A DNA stretch of 64,000 nucleotides, taken from the NCBI GenBank assembly GCA_028690035.1, contig JAQVCA010000004.1, positions 62,001 through 126,000 on the forward strand. The letters are read 5' to 3'. The translations under genes and the position numbers were made by a program. Numbering within the stretch: position 1 is the stretch's first letter; each line of letters starts with the position of its first letter. This document shows, piece by piece, positions 54,901 through 64,000 of this stretch. The notes beneath the pieces are model-generated. The model was not told the DNA's origin and ran no database searches. It worked only from the letters and a program-made list of their open reading frames with translations. Origin of the DNA: Comamonas sp. Its GTDB lineage: Bacteria; Pseudomonadota; Gammaproteobacteria; Burkholderiales; Burkholderiaceae_C.

Positions 54901-56162
54901 TGCACATGCTGCAAGTGCCCATCGGGCTGCCAGCGCGCCAGTGGCTGGAGCAGGGTGGGCGGCAGCGGCAGTGCCTGCAACAGATCGCGCGTCAGGCCCA
55001 GGTCGGCCTGCTGCAGCTGCAGGCGCAGATGCTGGGGCGTACGGGCCCATGGCCCGCCTGCATCGCCCGGTGCCTGCCCCACGGATTCCACCGACCAGTC
55101 GCTGGGCATCCAGCGGCGGCGCAGATCCGGCCCTGCCTGCCATGCAAAGCCCAACTGCTGTGCCTGTACCGACCAGGTGGCACCACGGTGCTGCCATTGG
55201 GCCGCCAAGCGCCCTTGCACCTGATGCAGCTGCAGCGGTGGCGGCGAGTCAGGGGCCTTGTGCCACTGCAGGTGGACCTGGGGCAAAGCCACATCGGCGG
55301 TGGTGCCCACGGGCTGACCGCGCACCACATCCACCCAGGCGCGCACCTGGCCCTGCCCCTGGGCGGCGGTGATGCCCCAGGCGGCAGGCCAATCGATCAC
55401 CGGCAACTGCTGCAGCTGCAGCTGGGCGAACCACTGGCCACTCCAGCGCTGCCACAGAGGGGCGCTGCCGGGCAGCCCAGGCAGCACCGGGCGGCGAAAT
55501 CGCCCCGCCACATGCAGTGCCTGCCCCTGTGCATCGCGCGCATCCAGGCGAATGGCGTGGTGCCAGTAGCCGCCGCGCAGCACCACGTCCACATCGGTCA
55601 GGTGCAGGTCTTGCCCGCGCAGCGCATCCACCCAATGCAGTTGCCCACCGCGCACCACCAGCTCGGGCTGCTCCAGCAGCCAGCCCAGGGCGGGAATCTC
55701 GCCGCTGTCGTTGGGGGCAGAGGTGGCCAGCTCCAGACCCGCCACACGCCAGCGGCCATCGGCCAGACGCGCAATCTCCAAGCTCGGCGCCTCAATGTAG
55801 AGCTGCTCCAGCCCACCGCGCAGCAGGGCCTGGGGCGATAGCGTGAGCACCACGCGCGGCAGCACCAAAGCTGGGCGTTGGGCTGCATCCAGCAGCTGCA
55901 CATCGCGCAGCTCCAGGGTGGGAAATAGGCCACCGGCCTGGGGTCGTATCTGGGCGATGCGCACCGGAGCCCCTACGGCCTGACTGGCCCAGCGCTCCAG
56001 GTGAGGGGCCCACTGGGGGATTCGCGGCACAATCATCAGATGCAGCCCACCCCACGCCAGCAGGAAAATCAGCCACACGGCCAGCACCACGCGCAACGCC
56101 CAGCGCGCACTGCTGGCCAGCAAACGCAGGCGTAAAGAGGGGAGGGGCGCAGATTCGATCAT
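51984..56162 (-). CDS. yhdP: YhdP-family AsmA-like envelope protein
   Basis: A very long (1392 residues) protein of the AsmA/YhdP/TamB group that forms a periplasm-spanning groove for phospholipid transport to the outer membrane. It has a single N-terminal membrane helix (about 23-45, VVLAVWLIFLLAWGGLHLMI), a DUF3971-type region in the first 60 per cent, and an AsmA-like C-terminal domain (about 1150-1330; GQGQFLKVEPGMGKLLSVLS, LDFRDIFSAGFAFDFVRGD). The rest is repetitive beta-strand sequence rich in Q, L and W. It is divergent from glnE, with 58 bp between. Confidence 0.9.
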   Translation of the reverse strand: MIESAPLPSLRLRLLASSARWALRVVLAVWLIFLLAWGGLHLMIVPRIPQWAPHLERWASQAVGAPVRIAQIRPQAGGLFPTLELRDVQLLDAAQRPALVLPRVVLTLSPQALLRGGLEQLYIEAPSLEIARLADGRWRVAGLELATSAPNDSGEIPALGWLLEQPELVVRGGQLHWVDALRGQDLHLTDVDVVLRGGYWHHAIRLDARDAQGQALHVAGRFRRPVLPGLPGSAPLWQRWSGQWFAQLQLQQLPVIDWPAAWGITAAQGQGQVRAWVDVVRGQPVGTTADVALPQVHLQWHKAPDSPPPLQLHQVQGRLAAQWQHRGATWSVQAQQLGFAWQAGPDLRRRWMPSDWSVESVGQAPGDAGGPWARTPQHLRLQLQQADLGLTRDLLQALPLPPTLLQPLARWQPDGHLQHVQLRWSTGSAQPSYQASGRVRGLQLLGQPVADGSDSEVGTPGVQGLDIDFDLNERGGSAQLRMRDGLLQFPGVFEEPDIALDHLQARLQWAQRPQPLGGWQLTVSDAQFANADAQGRLQARWHTGADAASALPGVLHLQGRLSRADGTRVHRYLPLHIPAQARHYVRDSVQAGHSRQVDFEVSGDLRHMPFSTPEDGRFYIRAAIEDAVYDYAPQALLPHAQAPWPKLEQLSGALVFEGAGMQVQGARARVAPVQGGAAQLPWQTVEAEIADLSHPVVRVQGKTQAPLPTVLQVLRGSAIEQLTHGALAQAQAQGLAALQLRLELPIAALEHSQVQGQLQLQSNQLQLTTDTPLLSQLQGRIRFDERGFALEGVRGQSLGGPVQLSGGMADAQQGVRIQAQGQASAEALAREAPLAVVRQLARHAQGSSAYQVEVTSQGAAPQVLVRSDLQGLALQLPAPLDKPANSALPLLVRYTPQDAQRAQLQVLLQGRAQLRYLLNHARAGVDSGFVTLGAVDLPPESASDVVAQVRLPQLDLDAWMEVLGRGPSAGTSAALGPEHGTGMGDLLPYLPQRLLLDVQDLRFNQRAWGPSSAQLSQKDGLWRGQLQARQFAGDVEYRPAQVRNPSGLVFARLQHLHLPKSASEEPQAPPAEPTETHSQWPALDIQVQDFRLADKALGQLTLLARQRPDAQGRYWALERFQLLTPDTRWRAQGQWGAPQPGQPRHTQLSFTLDTSDAGALLARLGMPGVLAQGQGSLQGQVLWRGSPIAPHWPSMQGNIHMDMGQGQFLKVEPGMGKLLSVLSLQSIGRRLSLDFRDIFSAGFAFDFVRGDVAIDQGIARTNNLQMKGLNAAVLMEGQANLQNETQQLRLVVVPEINAMTASLVATAINPVMGLGSFLAQAVLRGPLIAAATRSFQVTGSWADPVVTPSKDTRLPQPLPPALVTALPESAPSLVLTPLPTPTPTPLTPGDLP

Positions 56163-56220
56163 TCAGCGGGGGGCGGCAGAGGTCGCAAATTATCCCCCTG
56201 CTACTTGTTTATCGCTGTGC

Positions 56221-59008
56221 ATGTCGACTTTCCCCACCCTTGCTCCGCCCGATGCACCTGGTACGCCTGCCAGCACGCTCATCCCGCCCACTGAAAACCT
56301 GGCCCAGCATGCGCGGTTCTGGCAGCGTGTGCAACGCCGCTACGCTGCGCAGCTGCAGCTGCTGCCTCCTGGCTTGCCCACACGCCACCAGTTACAGGAG
56401 GTGTTGCAGCAGCTGCAGGCCCAAGGTCTGGAATTGGGCGCCGCCCTGCGCGTACTGCGCCAACTGGTGCTGGCGCGCATCTTGGAGCGCGACTGCAACG
56501 GCCAGGCCAGCGTGCACGAAGTCACGGCCTGCGTCACCACCCTGGCCGAGCTGGCGTTGGATGCTGCCTGCGCCCACGCGCGCGCCACCCTGGATGCGCG
56601 CCACGGCGCACCGCAAGGCCCGCAAGGCCAGCCGGTGCAGCTGTGGGTCATCGGCATGGGCAAGCTGGGCGCGCGCGAGCTCAACGTGTCCAGCGACATC
56701 GACCTGATTTATGTCTACGAGCATGAGGGCGAAACCAGCGGACGCGACGCCCAGGGCAAAGGCTGCATCAGCAACCACGAATATTTCACGCGCGCCGTGA
56801 AAATCATTTTTCAGCTCATCGGCGAAGTCACCGAGCACGGTTTTGTCTTTCGCGTCGATCTGGCGCTGCGCCCCCATGGCAACTCGGGCCCCACCGCCAT
56901 CTGCCTGAGCGCACTGGAAAATTATTTGCAAACCCATGGCCGCGAGTGGGAGCGCTTTGCCTGGCTCAAAAGCCGGGTGGTGGCGCCCCAGACCTGCATC
57001 CGCAGTGCGCAGGTGCAGGCGCTGCGCCATGTGGTGCTGCCGTTTGTGTTCCGCCGCTACCTGGACTACAACGTGTTCGATGCGCTGCGCGACCTGCACC
57101 GCCAGATCCGCCAGCACGCCAGCCGCCGCAGCAACGGCCAGCCCGGGCGCAGCAACGATGTCAAGCTTTCGCCCGGCGGCATCCGCGAGATTGAATTTAC
57201 CGTGCAGCTGCTGCAGGTGGTGCGCGGGGGGCAGTTTCCCGAGCTGCGCTGCCGCCCCACCCTGCAAGCCCTGGAGCGCCTGGCGCGCGCCGAGCTGATG
57301 CCGCCCGAGCACGCCGAACAACTGGCCCAAGCCTATGTATTTTTACGCCAGGTGGAGCACCGCATCCAGTACCTGGACGACCAACAAACCCATGTGCTGC
57401 CCGCCGACGATGCCGATCTGGCCTGGCTGGCCCGCAGCATGGGCTATGCCAACACCTGCAGCTTTTTGCACCAGCTCGATGCCTGGCGCGAGCTGGTGGC
57501 GCAGGAGTTCGATGTGCTGCTGGGCGGCGCCCATGCCTGCCCGGGCGGTCTGTGTGGCAACGGCCGCAAGACCACCGCCCCTGCCGTCGTGGCCGAGCTC
57601 AGCGAGGTGCTGCCCCAATTGCCCGCCCCCCTGGCCGAGCGCGTACAAGCCTGGCGCGACAACGCCAAGGTGCGCGCCCTGCGCCCCTCGGCACGCGAAC
57701 GCCTGTGCCGCCTGGTGCAGCGCACGGGCCAGTGGCTGCAGGAAGCAAGCACCACGCTGGAAGCGGCCCTGCGCTTTGTGCAGTGGCTCGAACCCCTCAT
57801 GCGCCGCGAAAGCTATCTGGCGCTGCTGCTGGAACGCCCCACCGTCCACGAGCGCCTGCTGCACATGCTGGGCGCGGCGGCCTGGCCTGCGCGCTACCTG
57901 CAGCAGCACCCTGGCGTGATCGACGAGCTGGCCAGCGACCAGCTGCTGCACGAGCGCTTTGACGCCCAGGCCTTCGAGCACGATTTGCAGCGGCGTCTGC
58001 AGGCACTGCAGCGCACGGGCGAGGACGACGATGAAAGCCTGCTCAACCTGCTGCGCCGCGCGCACCACGCGGAGGTGTTTCGCATCCTGGTGCGCGATGT
58101 GGAACATGCCATCACCGTCGAGCAGGTGGCCGACGATCTGAGCGCCCTGGCCGACAGCATCCTGCGCACAACCTGCCGCTGGTGCTGGCAGCGCCTCAAG
58201 CAACGCCACCGCGACGAGCCAGGCATCGCCATCATTGGCTACGGCAAGCTCGGGGGCAAAGAGCTGGGCTACGGCAGCGATCTGGACATCGTCTTTGTGT
58301 TCGACGATGACGACGAGCGTGCCGGGCAGATCTATGCGGCTTTTGTGCGCAAGCTGATCAACTGGCTCACCGTCAAAACCAGCGAAGGCGATTTGTTTGA
58401 GATCGATACCCAGCTGCGCCCCAACGGCAACTCGGGCCTGCTGATCACCAGCTTTGCCGCCTACGCCAACTACCAGCAACAGCGGGGCAGCAACACCGCC
58501 TGGACCTGGGAACACCAGGCCATGACGCGGGCACGCTTTGTGCTGGGGCGCGCCGACCTGCAACCGCGCTTTGACGCGGTGCGCCAGGCCGTCATCACCG
58601 CGCCGCGCGACTTGCAGGCGCTGCGCCAAGAGATTTGGGACATGCGCCAGCGCATGCGCGATGCCCACCCCGTGCCCGCCGAGCGCTTTGACCTCAAGCA
58701 CAGCCCCGGGGGCATGCTCGATGCCGAGTTCGCCGTGCAGCTGCTGGTGCTCTCGCACACCCAGCAGCACCCCGAGCTGCTGGACAACGTGGGCAACATC
58801 GCCTTGCTACAGCGCGCCGAGGCCGCTGGCCTGCTGCCGCCCGGCGTGGGACAAGAGGCCGCTGCGGCCTACCGCCAGCTGCGCCACCTGCAGCATGTGG
58901 CACGACTGAATGAAAACCCGGGGGTGCTTGATACGTTTAGTATCACCCCCTGGCGCCAGGCCATCTTGGCCTTGTGGCACACCGTTTTTGACAGATCACC
59001 CCTACCCC

Positions 59009-59022
<14 letters not shown>
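56221..59022 (+). CDS. glnE: Glutamine synthetase adenylyltransferase/adenylyl-removing enzyme
   Basis: It adenylylates and deadenylylates glutamine synthetase in response to glutamine and PII. The 933-residue protein has two nucleotidyltransferase domains: an N-terminal adenylyl-removing domain with GMGKLGARELNVSSDIDLIY (about residues 145-164), and a C-terminal adenylyl-transferase domain with GYGKLGGKELGYGSDLDIVF (about 674-693), each with the D-x-D metal site, plus the PII-responsive linker. Overlaps the next gene by 14 bases. It connects with the candidate NtrC control of aspA as part of nitrogen regulation. Confidence 0.96.
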
Positions 59023-61678
<2,656 letters not shown>

Positions 61679-61713
61679 GCGTCGTCTTGCAGCGCTGCCT
61701 GAAGCGCTAAAAC

Positions 61714-61802
61714 GATAGCTGCTTGCGCTTATTTGGCAAGGGTTTCAAGGCTAAAACACCTTGAAACCCAATACAGAACAGCGCCAGCAGCTCTTTTTTT
61801 AT
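61714..61802. repeat. Dispersed hairpin repeat, copy 9
   Basis: Arms GATAGCTGCTTGCGCTTAT and ACAGCGCCAGCAGCTCTTTT with inner GGGTTTCAAGG and CCTTGAAACCC. It lies after purB and ends in a T-run, suitable as a terminator. Confidence 0.9.
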
Positions 61803-61822
61803 TCTTTTTCCGATTGCCCTGC

Positions 61823-62554
61823 ATGCCCCGCTTTCACTGCCCCCTTCCCTTGCATGCCGATGCCCAGCTGGACTTGCCCGCCGGCGCTGCGCGCCACGTG
61901 CAGGTGCTGCGCCTGCAACCGGGCGCGGTGATTGAGCTGTTCGGTGGCGCTGGCGGGCAGTGGCAGGCCGAAATTCTGGAGATGGGGCGCAGCCATGTCA
62001 GCGTGCGCGTGCTGCAGCACCAGGCCGTTGAGCGCGAGCTGCACCGCCCCGTGCACCTGATCGCGGGCATCACCGCCAACGAACGCATGGACTGGCTGGT
62101 GGAAAAAGCCACCGAGCTGGGCGCCGCCAGCCTCACACCGCTGCTGGCCGAGCGCAGCGTGCTCAAGCTCAAAGGCGAGCGCGCCGACAAAAAGCGCGAG
62201 CACTGGCAGGCCGTGGCCGTGGCCGCGTGCGAGCAGTGCGGGCGCAACCGGGTGCCGCTGGTGCACCCGGCGCTCACCTTGGCGCAGTGGCTGCAAGCGC
62301 ACCCTGTGGAGCAGGATGCCCCGGGCACGCAGCGCGCCGTGCTCTCGTTGGCGCCGGGTTGCCAGCCGCTGGCGCAAGTCCTCGCCAAAGAGGCTGGCCC
62401 CGTGGTTTTGCTCTCTGGCCCGGAAGGGGGTTTGAGCCCGGCTGAAGAAGCGCTGGCCCTGCAAGCGGGTTTTGCACCGGTGACGCTGGGGCCGCGCATT
62501 TTGCGGGCCGAGACGGCACCGCTGGCAGCGCTGGCGCTGCTGGGGGCGCTCTGA
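61823..62554 (+). CDS. rsmE: 16S rRNA (uracil1498-N3)-methyltransferase RsmE
   Basis: A SPOUT-class enzyme methylating U1498 of 16S rRNA. The 243-residue protein has an N-terminal PUA-like domain (HVQVLRLQPGAVIELFGGAG) and the trefoil-knot SAM site with LIAGITANERMDWLVEKATE, EQCGRNRVP, LLSGPEGGLSPAEE and LGPRILRAETAPL. The ATG at 61823 directly follows the repeat region and fits the family N-terminus (MPRFHCP). It converges on the SPOR-domain gene. Confidence 0.95.
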   Translation: MPRFHCPLPLHADAQLDLPAGAARHVQVLRLQPGAVIELFGGAGGQWQAEILEMGRSHVSVRVLQHQAVERELHRPVHLIAGITANERMDWLVEKATELGAASLTPLLAERSVLKLKGERADKKREHWQAVAVAACEQCGRNRVPLVHPALTLAQWLQAHPVEQDAPGTQRAVLSLAPGCQPLAQVLAKEAGPVVLLSGPEGGLSPAEEALALQAGFAPVTLGPRILRAETAPLAALALLGAL

Positions 62555-62555
62555 C

Positions 62556-63419
62556 TCAGCCTGATTTGGCTGCAGCGGTGCTGGCCCCCACGCTGCACGG
62601 GCGCAGCGGCTTGCCCGCCAACGCGGGCTCCAGCGCCTTGATCTTGGGCTGCAGGGCGCTGGTTACGGCGGGCAGCTGCAAGGAGTACACCGTGCTGGCT
62701 GCACGCTCTTGCACCACGCGCGCACCGCGCACCCCGGCGCGCAACATGCGCGTCAGCTCACGCGTGGCGGCCTCTTCGGTGGAAAAGCGCCCCAGCGACA
62801 GGCCCGGCTCCAGACTGCCACCGGCGCGGTCGGTGTCCACACCGCGCCCGCGCAGCTCGCTGCGCCGCTGCACTAACACCTCCTGGCTGGGGAATTTGCC
62901 CAGGTACACCATCCAGCGCCCGGCGATCTCCTGGGTGCGCAGCTCGTAGCTGTCCCAGGGCAGCTCTTGGTTGCGCAGGGCGCTGCGCAGGGCTTTGGCC
63001 TGGTCTTCATCGAACGGCCCCGCCTGCAAGCACAGCGCCGGAGGGGCGGCGGGTGCTGGCGGTGCCGCTACCGGGGCAGGGGAAGCCGCAGCAGCCACAG
63101 CACTGGCCGCCAGCGCTGTGGCTGCTGCGGGGGGAGAAGGCTGCGCTGTCTGGGGCGGCTCGGCCTGTGGTGAGGGCGGTGGGGCGGAGGGCGCCGCGCT
63201 GCTGGCCGGAGCTGGCGCAACGGCAGGCTGCGCCCCAGTGGGGGCAGGCTGGGCTGTGTTCGTACCCAGGGCGATGGCTTCGGGGCGCAGCTGCTGGGTC
63301 ACGCGCCACGGCTCGGCGGGGTCTTGTGGCATCCAGCCGATGCCCGCCAGCCAACCCTGGCTCCAGGCGCCGTAGCCCACGTTGGCCACCAGCAACAGCA
63401 GCAAAATCAAACGCAACAT
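62556..63419 (-). CDS. SPOR-domain cell-envelope protein
   Basis: A 287-residue protein with one N-terminal membrane helix (LRLILLLLLVANVGYGAW), a proline/alanine-rich spacer (about residues 55-128) and a C-terminal SPOR-type region starting LCLQAGPFDEDQAKALRSAL with WMVYLGKFPSQE and RFSTEEAATRELTRML. SPOR domains bind denuded peptidoglycan at the septum. It lies 12 bp downstream of birA on the same strand, so the two are probably co-transcribed. No enzymatic domain is visible; function is inferred from the domain only. Confidence 0.85.
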   Translation of the reverse strand: MLRLILLLLLVANVGYGAWSQGWLAGIGWMPQDPAEPWRVTQQLRPEAIALGTNTAQPAPTGAQPAVAPAPASSAAPSAPPPSPQAEPPQTAQPSPPAAATALAASAVAAAASPAPVAAPPAPAAPPALCLQAGPFDEDQAKALRSALRNQELPWDSYELRTQEIAGRWMVYLGKFPSQEVLVQRRSELRGRGVDTDRAGGSLEPGLSLGRFSTEEAATRELTRMLRAGVRGARVVQERAASTVYSLQLPAVTSALQPKIKALEPALAGKPLRPCSVGASTAAAKSG

Positions 63420-63431
63420 GGCGGGCTTCTC

Positions 63432-64000
63432 CTAGGGCCGCACGGGCAAAGCCATGTGCCGGGGGCGCACGCTCACTTCTGCGCTATGCACCGCCTGCAA
63501 CCCCTGGGCCGTTTGCACCAGCAACGCCCCATCGGGAGCCACCCCCTGCGCGGTGCCTTGCAGCCCATCGCTGGTGTGGATGGGCTGGCCACGCAGCACG
63601 TCCACCGCCGCAAAACGCGGCACCAGCGGCGCAAAGCCATGGCTGGCAAACGCCAGTACGGCGTGTACCACGGGCGGCAGGATCTGCGCCAGCGCCAGCG
63701 GTGCCGTCCAGCGCGCATCCAGCTCGCGCAAGCTGGCGGGCGGGGTGCTCCAGCCCTGCGCCGACTGGGGTAGGGCGATGTTCAGGCCCATGCCGATCAC
63801 CACATAACGGGCCGGCGCCTGGGCGGGTGCGCCGGCCACCATGCCAGAGGAGGGCAGGCTGGTGGTTTCGATCAGGATGCCGCCCAGCTTGCGCCCGTCG
63901 CGCAGCCACAGGTCGTTGGGCCATTTCAGGCCAATTTGGGCCGCTTGGTCGGTGCCTGAGGCGTGCAGCGCCTCCACCACCGCCATGCCCACGGCCAGCG
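63432..64000 (-). CDS. birA: Biotin--[acetyl-CoA-carboxylase] ligase, 3' part
   Basis: The gene runs off the window, so only the C-terminal 189 codons are present; the N-terminal domain (and the GRGR active-site loop) is outside. Visible are the central-domain blocks IGLKWPNDLW and GRKLGGILIET with the biotin/AMP-binding lysine, VVIGMGLNIALP, and the SH3-like C-terminal domain starting DVLRGQPIHTSDGLQGTAQG. It attaches biotin to the acetyl-CoA carboxylase carrier protein; whether this copy also has a DNA-binding domain cannot be seen. Confidence 0.93.
   Translation of the reverse strand, partial: LAVGMAVVEALHASGTDQAAQIGLKWPNDLWLRDGRKLGGILIETTSLPSSGMVAGAPAQAPARYVVIGMGLNIALPQSAQGWSTPPASLRELDARWTAPLALAQILPPVVHAVLAFASHGFAPLVPRFAAVDVLRGQPIHTSDGLQGTAQGVAPDGALLVQTAQGLQAVHSAEVSVRPRHMALPVRP

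Overview
The window is a chromosomal segment of a GC-rich betaproteobacterium, most likely a Comamonadaceae (Burkholderiales). The inference rests on the gene content and family signatures (type II OMP decarboxylase, metX-metW, lptD-surA-rsmA, recA-recX, AmgK next to lptD) and on at least eleven copies of a hairpin repeat with TAGCTGCTTGCGCT-like arms. No rRNA, tRNA or CRISPR array was found. Nearly all of the sequence is dense housekeeping DNA, broken by one obviously foreign, AT-richer island at about 33.7-38.3 kb.

Layout. 0-10 kb: a uracil-DNA-glycosylase-fold protein without its iron-sulphur cysteines, a yceI remnant, a LysR regulator, corA, MTA/SAH nucleosidase, a UbiA-type prenyltransferase, pyrF, murU, transketolase and gap. 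10-18 kb: a DUF485-actP acetate uptake pair, aspA behind a candidate NtrC/sigma-54 control region, a ribosome hibernation factor, a class-I-amidotransferase-like hydrolase and a sensor kinase with no adjacent response regulator. 17-23 kb: the envelope block lptD-surA-rsmA with amgK divergent from lptD. 23.5-33.5 kb: an eight-gene chemosensory operon (MCP, CheB, CheR-TPR, CheA-REC, single REC, HPt-REC-REC-GGDEF, CheW, degenerate CheW). Its parts list is that of a Wsp-type system, so the predicted output is cyclic-di-GMP synthesis rather than flagellar switching. 33.7-38.3 kb: two direct IS5-family copies (1188 bp, and 1047 bp with a clean 141-bp in-frame deletion) flank a SulP anion transporter with a structured leader and a gene fragment, so it looks like a composite transposon. 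38.5-51 kb: ydfG, apt, kdsD-kdsC-lptC, two RRM proteins, a TMEM165/GDT1 cation transporter, metX-metW under a SAM-II riboswitch, hyi, a MarR regulator, LexA-controlled recA-recX, mltA and an OmpA-like lipoprotein. 51-64 kb: yhdP-nitrilase, glnE, a frameshifted degenerate HD-domain gene, purB, rsmE, a SPOR-domain protein and the 3' part of birA.

How it works together. Peptidoglycan recycling (amgK, murU, mltA), LPS synthesis and transport (kdsD, kdsC, lptC, lptD, surA), nitrogen control (aspA, glnE) and the SAM cycle (metX, metW, mtnN, riboswitch) are each represented by several genes. Several clusters look broken up: amgK and murU are about 16 kb apart, kdsD-kdsC-lptC is not followed by lptA-lptB-rpoN, and hpf stands alone.

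Most noteworthy are the Wsp-like operon with a four-domain diguanylate cyclase, an in-frame copy of the dispersed hairpin repeat inside the cheA coding sequence, the SAM-II riboswitch whose terminator arm also carries the likely metX Shine-Dalgarno, and a set of genes with a Pribnow-like hexamer 6-10 nt before ATG and no Shine-Dalgarno (probable leaderless mRNAs).
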